Positions 1-8,672 of a stretch of DNA of 64,000 nt are shown piece after piece; position 1 is the stretch's first letter, and every line of letters starts with the position of its first letter. The stretch comes from Janthinobacterium sp. J1-1. GTDB taxonomy: Bacteria > Pseudomonadota > Gammaproteobacteria > Burkholderiales > Burkholderiaceae_D. Position numbers and translations under genes: made by a program. The notes under the pieces were generated by a model. It ran no database searches, was not told the DNA's origin, and worked only from the letters and a program-made list of their open reading frames with translations. The DNA lies in NCBI RefSeq assembly GCF_030944405.1, contig NZ_CP132339.1, positions 4,154,001 through 4,218,000 of the forward strand. Reading direction: 5' to 3'.

Positions 1-2
1 TT

Positions 3-845
3 ATTGCCGCCTGGGGCTGGCGCGAAGTGTTCATCTGGTTTTCCGTGCCCGGCATCGTGCTGGCCATCGTCTGGTATTTTCTGGTCGCCAACAAGCCGGC
101 CGAGAGCCGCTACGTTAACCAGGCGGAGCTGGCCACCATCGAGGAAAAGACGGTGGATGGCCGCATTACCAGCGAGGCGGCCACCTCGAAACCGATGCCC
201 TGGCTCGACAAGCTGATCCGCGTGCGCAAGGTGCCGACCGTCACCACCAGCCGTGGCGTGTTCAAGTCCTGGAACATTATCGGCTGCTCGCTCGGCTACT
301 GTTGCCAGCTCGGCATTTCCAGCGTGCTGCTGGCCTGGATACCGACTTATCTGCTGACCGTCAAACAGTTTTCCATCATGAACATGGGCATGGTGGCGGC
401 CGCGCCGTGGGTGGGTGCCGTGTTCGGCAATATCCTGGGCGGCCTGCTGGCCGACCGCGTGCTCGACAAGCGCCGCAAACCGGGCATGCTGATCTCGGCC
501 CTGTCGACCGCCGTCATGATGTATCTGCTGATCCATGCGCCGGCCGATCCGCTGCAATACGGCGCGCTGCTGTTCCTGACGGGCGTGCTGCTGAGCATCG
601 GTTTCTCGGCCTATATGGTCTATCCGATGCAGTTCGTGTCGAAAGAAAAATTCCCGGTCGCCAATGCGGTGGTGAATATGGGTGGCCAGCTGGGTGGCGC
701 GGCCACGCCTTGGATCGTCGGCATGCTGCTCGACCATTATGGCTGGGACTATGTGTTTGCCTTTATGGCGGCGATATCCTGTTTGACGTTCATGGTGGTG
801 CTGACGATCGCCGAGCCCTTGAATCTGCGGCAGAAAGCCGCATGA
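3..845 (+). CDS. MFS transporter, C-terminal part (5' truncated by window)
   Basis: The frame is open from the first bases of the window and ends at a TGA at 843-845; 280 residues are visible. The opening residues (AAWGWREVFIWF) match the region just after TM4-TM5 of major facilitator family transporters of the anion:cation symporter type (phthalate/glucarate-like), so the true start lies upstream. The visible part has an inter-domain loop near residues 35-75 and six hydrophobic segments after it. A conserved motif (GNILGGLLADRVLDKRRK) in the second half is the repeat of MFS motif A. It is an inner-membrane secondary transporter, likely for an organic anion; the substrate cannot be read. It ends about 180 bases before the RND gene, with a conserved 44-bp element between them. 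Confidence 0.85.
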   Translation: MAAWGWREVFIWFSVPGIVLAIVWYFLVANKPAESRYVNQAELATIEEKTVDGRITSEAATSKPMPWLDKLIRVRKVPTVTTSRGVFKSWNIIGCSLGYCCQLGISSVLLAWIPTYLLTVKQFSIMNMGMVAAAPWVGAVFGNILGGLLADRVLDKRRKPGMLISALSTAVMMYLLIHAPADPLQYGALLFLTGVLLSIGFSAYMVYPMQFVSKEKFPVANAVVNMGGQLGGAATPWIVGMLLDHYGWDYVFAFMAAISCLTFMVVLTIAEPLNLRQKAA

Positions 846-857
846 TTCCTCATATTC

Positions 858-901
858 ATTAGCCATACTAATAAGATCATCCCGACATGAGTATCTAGTC
901 G
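858..901. promoter_or_regulatory. 44-bp conserved element, copy A (putative LysR operator)
   Basis: This segment matches 8600-8643 at 36 of 44 positions without gaps, counted by eye. It contains the perfect dyad ATTAG-N5-CTAAT at its left end and ends in ATCTAGTCG. The other copy lies between the divergent LysR gene and the DHA2 exporter, so both are probably bound by that LysR protein. Here it precedes the RND efflux operon. Confidence 0.65.
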
Positions 902-1029
902 GCGGCCGCCATCCATCCTACAGTAGGGGCATCGGGGAAACCTCCCCACCCATACGGATGGCGGCCATGGCGAGCGGCAACAGCCCCGCACAGCAAGCTG
1001 GCGCCTCCGATTCCACCAGGAGTCCACCA

Positions 1030-4000
1030 GTGCTGATCGATGCAGTCCGCCTTGCCTTGCGGCGCCCCTATACCTTTGTCGTGATGGCGCTGGTGATCCT
1101 CATCATCGGCCCGCTGGCCGCCTTGCGCACGCCGACCGATATCTTTCCCGAGATCCGCATGCCCGTCATCGCGGTGGCCTGGCAATATACGGGCTTGCCG
1201 CCGGACCAGATGGCGGGGCGCATTTCCACCTTGTACCAGCGCATCCTGACCACCGCCGTCAACGATATCGAGCATATCGAAGCCAATACCTATCCCGGCA
1301 TCAGCGTGGTCAAAATCTTTTTCCAGCCGGGCGTGAATATTGCGGTGGCCAATGCGCAGGTGACGGCCGTGTCGCAGGTGGCCTTGCGCCAGATGCCGGC
1401 CGGCATTACACCACCATTGATCCTCAATTACAACGCGGCCACCGTGCCGATTTTGCAACTGGCGCTGTCGGGCGCGGGCCTGTCGGAACAGAGTCTGTTT
1501 GACCTGGGCATGAACACCGTGCGCACGCCGCTGACCACGGTGCCGGGCGCGGCGATTCCTCTGCCTTATGGCGGCAAGCAGCGCCAGGTGCAGATCGACG
1601 TGAAACCCGACGCCTTGCAGGCGCGCGGCCTGTCGGCGCAGGATATCGCGGCCGCGCTGGCCGCGCAGAACGTGCTGGTGCCGGTCGGCACGCAAAAGAT
1701 CGGTGCGCTCGAATACACGGTGCAGCTGAACAGCGCACCGTCGGCCATCGAGGAGCTGGGCCGGTTGCCCGTGAAAGTGGTCAATGGCGCCACGGTTTAT
1801 TTGCGCGACGTGGCCGATGTGCATGACGGCAATGCGCCGCAGACGAATATCGTGCATGTGGACGGCAGCCGCTCGGTGCTGATGTCGGTATTGAAAAACG
1901 GTTCGGCGTCCACGCTGGCCATCGTCGATGGCGTGCGCGCCAAACTTGCCGAGCTGCAGCCGTCGTGGCCGGCCGCCCTGAAAGTCACGCCCATCAACGA
2001 CCAGTCGCTGTTCGTGCGCGCCGCCATCAAGGGCGTGGCGCTGGAAGGGGCGATCGCGGCCGCGCTGACCAGCATCATGATCCTGCTGTTCCTGGGCAGC
2101 TGGCGTTCCACCGTCATTATCGCCGTCTCGATTCCGCTGTCCATCCTCGGCTCCATCATGGCGCTGGCCGCGTTCGGCGAAACCTTGAACCTGATGACCC
2201 TGGGCGGGCTGGCGCTGGCGGTCGGCATCCTGGTCGACGACGCCACCGTCACGATTGAAAACATCAACTGGCACCTGGAACAGGGCAAGGAAGTGGAAAC
2301 CGCCATCCTCGACGGCGCGCGGCAGATCGTCACGCCGGCGCTGGTGTCGCTGCTGTGCATCTGCATCGTGTTCATTCCCATGTTTTTCCTCGAAGGCGTG
2401 TCGCGCTTTTTGTTCGTGCCGATGGCCGAGGCGGTGATGTTCGCCATGATCTGTTCGTTCATCCTGTCGCGCACCCTGGTGCCGACCATGGCCAATTATT
2501 TGCTGCACAAGCATGCCCATGCCGATGCGCCGCTGGCTGCCACGCGCAACCCGCTGCTGCGTTTTCAACGCGGCTTCGAGGCCCGTTTCGAGCGCCTGCG
2601 CGCCGGCTACGCCAGCATGCTGGCCGCGGCGGTCGCCGGGCGCAAACTGTTTATCGTGGCTTTCCTGGTGGTGGTGGCGCTGTCGTTCACGCTGCTGCTT
2701 TTTATTGGCAGTAACTTTTTCCCTGCCGTCGACTCGGGCCAGCTCCTGATGCATGCGCGCGTGCCGATCGGTTCGCGGGTGGAAGAAACGGCCGCCAGGT
2801 TTGCCCGTATCGAGCAGGCCGTGCGGCGCGTGATCCCGGCGGCCGAGATCACCACCCTGGTCGACAATATCGGCCTGCCGCCCAGTAGCATCAATCTGAC
2901 CTATAACAATACGGGCGTGATGCGCACGCATGACGGCGACTTCCAGATTGCCCTGCGCGAAGGCCACCGGCCGACGGCCGATTATGTGCGCCAGTTGCGC
3001 GAAGTGCTGCCGCGCGAGTTTCCGGACACCACGTTTTCCTTTCCGCCGGCCGATATCGTCAGCCAGATCCTGAACTTCGGCGCGCCGGCGCCGATCGACG
3101 TGCAGATACGGGGCCGCGATACCGAGGCCAATTTTGCCTACGCGCAGCTGTTGCTCAAGCGCCTGCGCGCGATTCCCGGAGTGGCCGACGCGCGCATCCA
3201 GCAATCGATCAAGGCGCCGGTGCTCAATGTCGCCGTCGATCGCACCCAGGCCCAGTTGCTGGGGCTGACCACGCGCGACGTGACCAACAGCCTGGTGGTC
3301 AACCTGGCCGGTAGCAGCCAGGTGGCGCCCACCTATTGGCTCAACCCTGCCAACGGCGTCAGCTATCCGATCGTGATGCAGACGCCGCAGCACCGGCTCG
3401 ACAGCCTGGCGGCGCTGTCGAACCTGCCGGTGGGCAATGGCGCCAACGCCAGCGCCGCCACCCTGGGCGCGCTGGCCACCTTCGAGCGCAGCGCCGGCAG
3501 CGCGCTGATCAGCCAGTACGATGTGCAGGGCATGGTGCAGATCCATGCAGCCACGCAAGACCGCGACCTGGGCGCCGTCGCCAACGCTATCCGGCGCGTG
3601 CTGGCCGACACCGCCGCGCAGGCGCCGAAGGGCGCAAGCGTGCAACTGCTGGGCCAGGCCCACACCATGGACCGCGCGTTTTCGGGCCTGCTGTATGGCT
3701 TGCTGGGCGCGGTGCTGCTGATTTACCTGCTGCTGGTGGTCAACTTCCAGTCCTGGCTGGACCCGGCCGTCATCGTCTCCGGCTTGCCCGCCGCGCTGGC
3801 CGGCATTGTCTGGATGCTGTTTGCCACCCAGACCACCTTGTCGGTGCCGGCCCTGACAGGCGCCATCATGTGCATGGGCGTGGCGACGGCCAACAGCGTG
3901 CTGGTGATCAGCTTTGCCCGCGAGCGTTTTGCCGAGCTGGGCGACGCCACGCAGGCGGCGCTGGACGCGGGCCATGTGCGTTTCCGCCCGGTGCTGATGA

Positions 4001-4218
4001 CGGCGCTGGCCATGATACTGGGCATGCTGCCGATGGCGCTGGGCCTGGGCGAGGGCGGCGAGCAGAACGCGCCGCTGGGCCGGGCCGTGATCGGCGGCCT
4101 GCTGTTCGCCACCGTCGCCACCCTGGTCTTCGTTCCCGTCGTTTTCAGCCTGGCGCATCACAAGAAATCGCGCGCCGCCGCGTCCACCCCTACCGGAGTT
4201 CCTCTTCATGCACACTGA
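1030..4218 (+). CDS. RND family efflux permease (AcrB/HAE1-like)
   Basis: This is a proton-driven inner-membrane efflux pump subunit of 1062 residues, full length for the family. It starts with the typical short cytosolic helix (RLALRRPYTF) and TM1. It has two large periplasmic loops and two six-helix bundles. The TM4 motif GILVDDATVTIENI carries the paired Asp residues of the proton relay. I chose GTG at 1030 because an AGGAG sits 7 bases before it at 1018-1022 and the protein then begins like its relatives. An ATG at 958 in the same frame would add 24 unusual residues. The fusion-protein gene overlaps its 3' end by 11 bases, so the two are co-translated. Gene order is permease first, and no TolC-type outer-membrane gene follows. 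Substrate unknown. Confidence 0.93.
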   Translation: MLIDAVRLALRRPYTFVVMALVILIIGPLAALRTPTDIFPEIRMPVIAVAWQYTGLPPDQMAGRISTLYQRILTTAVNDIEHIEANTYPGISVVKIFFQPGVNIAVANAQVTAVSQVALRQMPAGITPPLILNYNAATVPILQLALSGAGLSEQSLFDLGMNTVRTPLTTVPGAAIPLPYGGKQRQVQIDVKPDALQARGLSAQDIAAALAAQNVLVPVGTQKIGALEYTVQLNSAPSAIEELGRLPVKVVNGATVYLRDVADVHDGNAPQTNIVHVDGSRSVLMSVLKNGSASTLAIVDGVRAKLAELQPSWPAALKVTPINDQSLFVRAAIKGVALEGAIAAALTSIMILLFLGSWRSTVIIAVSIPLSILGSIMALAAFGETLNLMTLGGLALAVGILVDDATVTIENINWHLEQGKEVETAILDGARQIVTPALVSLLCICIVFIPMFFLEGVSRFLFVPMAEAVMFAMICSFILSRTLVPTMANYLLHKHAHADAPLAATRNPLLRFQRGFEARFERLRAGYASMLAAAVAGRKLFIVAFLVVVALSFTLLLFIGSNFFPAVDSGQLLMHARVPIGSRVEETAARFARIEQAVRRVIPAAEITTLVDNIGLPPSSINLTYNNTGVMRTHDGDFQIALREGHRPTADYVRQLREVLPREFPDTTFSFPPADIVSQILNFGAPAPIDVQIRGRDTEANFAYAQLLLKRLRAIPGVADARIQQSIKAPVLNVAVDRTQAQLLGLTTRDVTNSLVVNLAGSSQVAPTYWLNPANGVSYPIVMQTPQHRLDSLAALSNLPVGNGANASAATLGALATFERSAGSALISQYDVQGMVQIHAATQDRDLGAVANAIRRVLADTAAQAPKGASVQLLGQAHTMDRAFSGLLYGLLGAVLLIYLLLVVNFQSWLDPAVIVSGLPAALAGIVWMLFATQTTLSVPALTGAIMCMGVATANSVLVISFARERFAELGDATQAALDAGHVRFRPVLMTALAMILGMLPMALGLGEGGEQNAPLGRAVIGGLLFATVATLVFVPVVFSLAHHKKSRAAASTPTGVPLHAH

Positions 4219-5344
4219 TTTTTTCCGCTCGCGCAACAAGTTGCTGGGCCTGGCCTTGACGGCGATTGCCGCCGCCATCGTGATTGCCGGCCTGGCCAGC
4301 CGGCGCTCGCAGGCCGAAGTGATCGCCGACCGCGCGGCGGCCAACCGCGTGCCCAGTGTGGTGCTGGTGTCGGCGGCCAGGCTGGAACGCGCGCCGCTGG
4401 CGCTGCCGGCCCGCCTGGAAGCCTGGGCCAGCGCGCCCATCCATGCCCGCGTCGACGGCTATCTGCGCGACTGGTCGGCCGATATCGGCACCCACGTCAA
4501 GGCCGGCCAGCAACTGGCGCGCATCGATACGCCCGAGCTGGACCAGCAACTGCTGCAGGCGCAGGCCGAACTGGCCAGCGCGCGCAGCACCCTGGCCTTG
4601 TCCGCCAGCACCGCCAAGCGCTGGCGCGAACTGCGTGCCATCGACGCCGTGTCGCAGCAGGAAACCGATGAAAAGCTCGGTGATCTTTCAGCGCGGCAAT
4701 CGGCCGTGGCCGCCTTGCAGGCCAGCATGGAGCGGGTGCAGGCCCTGAAACGCTACGCGCGCCTGGTGGCGCCGTTCGACGGCGTGGTCACCGCGCGCAA
4801 TACCGACACCGGCGCCCTGGTCAGTGCCGGCGGCGCCGCGGGCAATGCCTTGTTCGTGGTGGCCGACGTGCGCCGTTTGCGCGTGTATGTGAACGTGCCG
4901 CAGCGCCAGGTGGCGCAGGTGGCGCCCGGTGCCCAGGCGCAACTGGCCGTGCCCGAGCGGCCCGGGCAAACCTATGCCGCCACCGTGCTGTCGCTGTCGC
5001 AGGCCATCGACGCCGGCTCGGGCGCCATGCTGGTGCAGCTGGCGGTCGATAACAATCAAGGCGAACTGCTGGCGGGCGGCTTTGCCACCGTCAGCTTTGC
5101 GGGCGCGGCGGCAGGGAAGGGCATCAGCGTGCCGCCCGGTGCGCTGATATTCGGCAAGGATGGCGTGCGCGTGGCCACCGTCACGGCGAACAACACCGTG
5201 CGCCTGAAAAAGGTCAGCATCGCGCGCGACTTCGGCAATGTGGTGGAGCTGGCCGGTGGCATCGATGGCCTGGAAAAGATCATCGACAGCCCGCCTGATG
5301 GCCTGCTCGATGGCGATATGGTGAAGGTTGCCACGGCCAGGTAA
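4208..5344 (+). CDS. RND efflux periplasmic adaptor (HlyD/AcrA-type membrane fusion protein)
   Basis: This 378-residue protein has an N-terminal membrane anchor (about residues 12-30, LLGLALTAIAAAIVIAGLA). A split biotinyl-lipoyl domain follows (APIHARVDGYL near 77 and VAPFDGVVTARN near 188), separated by an alpha-helical hairpin rich in Ala, Gln and Leu. A beta-barrel domain and a membrane-proximal domain complete it. It links the inner-membrane RND permease to an outer-membrane channel. It starts inside the last codons of the permease gene, with a GGAG before the ATG, so the two form an operon. No outer-membrane factor is encoded nearby, so a housekeeping TolC-like channel is probably used. 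Confidence 0.92.
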   Translation: MHTDFFRSRNKLLGLALTAIAAAIVIAGLASRRSQAEVIADRAAANRVPSVVLVSAARLERAPLALPARLEAWASAPIHARVDGYLRDWSADIGTHVKAGQQLARIDTPELDQQLLQAQAELASARSTLALSASTAKRWRELRAIDAVSQQETDEKLGDLSARQSAVAALQASMERVQALKRYARLVAPFDGVVTARNTDTGALVSAGGAAGNALFVVADVRRLRVYVNVPQRQVAQVAPGAQAQLAVPERPGQTYAATVLSLSQAIDAGSGAMLVQLAVDNNQGELLAGGFATVSFAGAAAGKGISVPPGALIFGKDGVRVATVTANNTVRLKKVSIARDFGNVVELAGGIDGLEKIIDSPPDGLLDGDMVKVATAR

Positions 5345-5500
5345 GCCTTGAATTTGCGGCAGAAGACGGTTAATTGAAATAAAGCCTGTCCGTTAGTTTT
5401 GGAGAGAAATACCAGGCAGGGCTTTGATATGATCGCCCGCTCACGCCAAGGCCCCAGCCCCTGCATGGCCCGGCCATTGCCATTGATTGGAAAACTGCCG

Positions 5501-5998
5501 ATGACTCCCTTGTTTCGCGCCTTCGGCATGCTGGCCCTGACTGCGCTCTGTGCTTGCGCCGAGGAACGGCACCCGCTCGACCTCCACCTGGAGCAGTTGC
5601 GTCCCGACACAGTCGCAACGCTGCCCGACATGGGATGGCCGCCGGGCACCTTGCTGTGCCCCATGACACCTTACCAGAGTGAGTTGCGCGGTGTCGAGCC
5701 GCCTGCCGATAGAGTCAACGCATTCCTGGCGAGAAAGAAATTCCGCGGTGAAGAAGGGCTCTGGTCGCTGATGGTGGTCAGACCGGCGACGGATGGTGAC
5801 GCCGGTATCGAGCATTTGCTGTTCAAGCGCGCAAAGAATTTTGACGTCATCAACGACCCGGAACTGCTCGCCCGCGATGCCGGAACACCGCCTGCGGGGT
5901 TTACCATGAAAACTTGCGTGCCGGTGGAGCAGGCGCGCGTGCTGGCCGTGCGCGAGCAAAGAAGCCATCGCATCCTGGTGGTTTTTGGCACGCAGTAG
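5501..5998 (+). CDS. Putative lipoprotein of unknown function
   Basis: This is a 165-residue product that I do not recognise. Starting at the ATG at 5501 gives a clean lipoprotein signal: MTPLFRAFGMLALTALCAC with a lipobox around residues 16-19, so it is likely lipidated and periplasmic. The mature part is mixed polar sequence with two further Cys (in LLCPMTP and KTCVP), which could pair in the periplasm. An upstream in-frame start at 5399 would bury the signal sequence and is less likely. It stands alone between the efflux operon and the RDD gene. Confidence 0.7.
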   Translation: MTPLFRAFGMLALTALCACAEERHPLDLHLEQLRPDTVATLPDMGWPPGTLLCPMTPYQSELRGVEPPADRVNAFLARKKFRGEEGLWSLMVVRPATDGDAGIEHLLFKRAKNFDVINDPELLARDAGTPPAGFTMKTCVPVEQARVLAVREQRSHRILVVFGTQ

Positions 5999-6111
5999 GC
6001 GCCGCCTGACGATGACGCAACGCCAGCTTGCCGAGCTGGCGGCACTTCCCCGTTTGCCAGTTAATTGTTATATTGCAACATTGACGAACATGGCATACAG
6101 ACGGGAACGCA

Positions 6112-7197
6112 ATGGACACACCGGATTACAGCAAACACAGCGCCGAGCAACTGCGGCAGATATTGGGCCGTATCGATGCGGCTCGTTACCCGGAGCGGGT
6201 GGCCGAGATCGAGGCGCGGCTGGCCGCACTGGCCGCGGCGCCAGCGACGCTGGAGGCGAGCAAGGCGCAGCCCACGGCAAATGCCATCCTGGGGCGCAGG
6301 ATACTGGCGTTCATTGTCGATACGATATTGCTGGGTGTGATCGGCGCGGTGGCCGGCGCCTTGTTGCATGCACAGTTTGCCGCGCTGGGCCCGTGGGGAC
6401 GGCTGGTGGGATTTGTCGTTGCCTTGCTTTATTTTGGCCTGCTGCAGAGCAATCTGCGGGGCGGCCAGTCGGTCGGCATGCACCTGCTGGGGGTGCGCGT
6501 GGTGACACGCACGGGCGAACCGCTCGGCATGCTCGCCGCATTCATACGCGCGGGCATTTTTTGCCTGGCCTATTTCCTGAACGGCGCCGTCATCGACTCC
6601 GGCCAGGCCTGGATGGATACGGCCGTGTTCATGCTGGTCGCCTCGCTGACTTTCGCCATCTATTATTTGCTGCTGTTCAACCGGCGCACGGGCCAGTCCC
6701 TGCACGACCTGGCCGTTGGCGCCTACGTGGTGAGTGCCGGACCGGGCAAGATACTGCCGGCCAGCACGCAGATCTGGCGCGGCCATGGGGCGGTGATCGC
6801 CGCGGCGGTGCTGTGCGTCTGTGTCGGCACGACCATGTTTCTCAAGCACACACAGCTTGGCGGCACGCTGGCCGGCATGCTGTCGGTACAGCAGACGATC
6901 GGCAGGATGCCCGGCGTCGACCGTGTCGGCGTCAGCCTTCAAACCGTCAAATCGAAGGACAAGGAAACGCATCGCCTGATCGTCAGCGCGGTGGTCGATG
7001 CCGCCACGCCGGAGCCGCAAATGCTGGCGCCGCGCATCGCCCTGGCGACCTTGGAAAATTATACCGATGCCGACAAGCAGGATCAGCTGATCGTGGTGCT
7101 GTTGTCCGGCTATGACATCGGTATCGCGTCGTCGATGCAGGTGACGAATTATGCCTACACGCCGGAAGAATGGCGGGCGCAGCAGGAAAAGCGGTAA
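6112..7197 (+). CDS. RDD family membrane protein
   Basis: This is a 361-residue protein. Residues 1-55 are a soluble, helical, Ala/Glu-rich N-terminus. From about residue 60 comes an RDD-type membrane domain, with RRILAFIVDTILLG as the first helix carrying the Arg-Asp pair, then GGQSVGMHLLGVRVV and the closing motif NRRTGQSLHDLAVG. A further transmembrane helix lies near 225-245 (AVIAAAVLCVCVG). It is followed by about 120 residues of soluble C-terminal domain. RDD proteins sit in the inner membrane and some act in ion exchange; the function of this two-part version is unknown. The next gene follows after 36 bases. Confidence 0.85.
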   Translation: MDTPDYSKHSAEQLRQILGRIDAARYPERVAEIEARLAALAAAPATLEASKAQPTANAILGRRILAFIVDTILLGVIGAVAGALLHAQFAALGPWGRLVGFVVALLYFGLLQSNLRGGQSVGMHLLGVRVVTRTGEPLGMLAAFIRAGIFCLAYFLNGAVIDSGQAWMDTAVFMLVASLTFAIYYLLLFNRRTGQSLHDLAVGAYVVSAGPGKILPASTQIWRGHGAVIAAAVLCVCVGTTMFLKHTQLGGTLAGMLSVQQTIGRMPGVDRVGVSLQTVKSKDKETHRLIVSAVVDAATPEPQMLAPRIALATLENYTDADKQDQLIVVLLSGYDIGIASSMQVTNYAYTPEEWRAQQEKR

Positions 7198-7233
7198 AGT
7201 AGGCGGCTTCACCTGAACCATGAAAGCCTACCC

Positions 7234-7716
7234 ATGAGCCTGCCGATGCCGCCAGCCCTGGCGCCAGATATTGCCGAGCGCGTGCGCGCCAGTTTTGATT
7301 TGCAGAACGCCATGGTGCTGATACGCGCCAGCCTGCCCGTGCTGGGCCATGGCAGCGCCGAAATCCATGTGCCGCACTGGAGCGGTATCGAGCAGCAGCA
7401 CGGTTTCGTGCATGGCGGGGTGGTGGGCATGATCGCCGATTCGGCCGCCGGTTACGCGGCCATGACGGTGGCGCCAGAGGGCGCTTCCGTGCTGACGGTG
7501 GAGTACAAGATGAACCTGCTGGCGCCCGCCGATGGCGACCTGCTGATTGCGCGCGGCAAGGTGGTGCGGCCCGGGCGCACCCTGATCGTCACCCAGGCCG
7601 AAGTGTTTGCCGTGCGCGATGGGCGTGAAACGCTGTGCGCGCTGATGCAGCAGACCATCATGGCGATGCAGGGCAAGGCTGAAAAGCCGAAGGGTCAGCT
7701 CGGCCTGGCAGGGTAG
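7234..7716 (+). CDS. PaaI/hotdog-fold thioesterase
   Basis: This is a single-domain hotdog-fold thioesterase of 160 residues, which would hydrolyse acyl- or aryl-CoA esters in the cytosol. The catalytic loop is seen as HGGVVGMIADSAAGYAA at about residues 49-65, as in the PaaI/YbgC-like '4HBT' family. Later strands (LTVEYKMNLLAPA and RTLIVTQAEVFA) are typical. The physiological CoA ester cannot be told. Its last 22 bases overlap the convergent LysR gene. Confidence 0.88.
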   Translation: MSLPMPPALAPDIAERVRASFDLQNAMVLIRASLPVLGHGSAEIHVPHWSGIEQQHGFVHGGVVGMIADSAAGYAAMTVAPEGASVLTVEYKMNLLAPADGDLLIARGKVVRPGRTLIVTQAEVFAVRDGRETLCALMQQTIMAMQGKAEKPKGQLGLAG

Positions 7717-8597
7717 CGCAAGGCCTCCACCATCAGCGTAAACGCCGGCGTCGGATGGCGCCGGCTCGGGTAGTACAGCTTGTAGCCGGCATACGGCGGG
7801 CACCAGTCTTCCAGCACGCGCAGCAAGGTGCCGGCGGCCACATGGGACGCGGCCACATCCTCCGGCATGCAGGCCAGGCCCAGTCCGCCCAAGGCCGCCT
7901 GCAGGCGCACGGCCAGGTTGTTGTAGACCAATTGTCCTTCGACCCGCACATTGATTTCCTTGCCGTCTTTCGCGAACTCCCACACGAACAGGCCGCCATG
8001 CGTGGGCAGGCGCATGTTGATGCAGTTATGCAAGGTCAACTCCTGCGGCGTGGCCGGCTTGGGGCGGCTGGCGAAATAGGCGGGCGCGGCAACGATGGCC
8101 ATGCGAAAGTCGCCGCTGATGGGCACGGCGATCATGTCCTTGGCGACCTGCTCGCCCAGGCGCACGCCGGCGTCGAAACGGTTGGCGACGATATCGGTCA
8201 TGCCGTTGTCCACCACCACTTCCACGTTGATGTCGGGATACTGCGGCAGCAGGCGCGCGATCGCCGGTTGCAGCACCGTCAGCGCCGAGTGCTCGCCGGC
8301 GCTGATGCGAATGGTGCCGGCAGGCTTGCTGCGCCGTTCGCTGAGCATGGCCAGTTCCGATTCGATCTCGTCGAAGCGGGGCGCCACCGTGCGCAGCAGG
8401 TGTTCGCCATCTTCCGTCGGCGAAACGCTGCGCGTGGTGCGCACCAGCAAACGCAGGTCCAGCCGCGCTTCCAGGGCGCGAATGGTCTGGCTCAGCGCCG
8501 ACTGCGACACGCCCAGCCTGGCTGCTGCCTTCGTGAAACTGCCTTCGCGCGCCACCGCCACGAAGGCCAGCAAGTCGTTGTAATTGGTCTGGGCCAT
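7695..8597 (-). CDS. LysR family transcriptional regulator
   Basis: This is a 300-residue LysR regulator with its N-terminal winged helix-turn-helix (residues about 5-62: FTKAAARLGVSQSALSQTI) and a periplasmic-binding-like effector domain. The sequence resembles the CrgA/DsdC-like group with the LRLLVRTTRSVSPTEDG signature. It is transcribed away from the DHA2 exporter at 8673. The 44-bp element at 8600-8643 starts three bases before its own ATG, so its ribosome binding region lies inside the presumed operator and autorepression is likely. The same element before the RND operon at 858-901 makes that a second probable target. Confidence 0.93.
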   Translation of the reverse strand: MAQTNYNDLLAFVAVAREGSFTKAAARLGVSQSALSQTIRALEARLDLRLLVRTTRSVSPTEDGEHLLRTVAPRFDEIESELAMLSERRSKPAGTIRISAGEHSALTVLQPAIARLLPQYPDINVEVVVDNGMTDIVANRFDAGVRLGEQVAKDMIAVPISGDFRMAIVAAPAYFASRPKPATPQELTLHNCINMRLPTHGGLFVWEFAKDGKEINVRVEGQLVYNNLAVRLQAALGGLGLACMPEDVAASHVAAGTLLRVLEDWCPPYAGYKLYYPSRRHPTPAFTLMVEALRYPARPS

Positions 8598-8599
8598 TG

Positions 8600-8643
8600 A
8601 TTAGCTATCCTAATAAGTTCATGCGGACTTTAGCATCTAGTCG
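8600..8643. promoter_or_regulatory. 44-bp conserved element, copy B (divergent LysR/MFS operator)
   Basis: Located between the LysR gene and the DHA2 exporter. It contains ATTAG-N5-CTAAT (a perfect dyad, 8600-8614) and a second region GACT-N9-AGTC at the right end; both look like LysR-type binding half-sites. A possible -10 for the exporter, TACAAT, lies at 8645-8650. Copy A at 858-901 matches at 36 of 44 positions. Confidence 0.7.
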
Positions 8644-8672
8644 CTACAATCGCCAGCGTTTATAGTGGAGGC

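Noticed and set aside
958..1029. ATG 958 as start of the RND permease
   Set aside because: It would add a Ser/Ala/Gln-rich tail not seen in the family, while GTG 1030 has an AGGAG at ideal distance.
895..4440. Very long open frame antisense to the RND permease and adaptor genes
   Set aside because: Composition is Arg/Gln/His/Gly-rich without domains, as expected on the opposite strand of a GC-rich gene; the RND frame shows clear family motifs.
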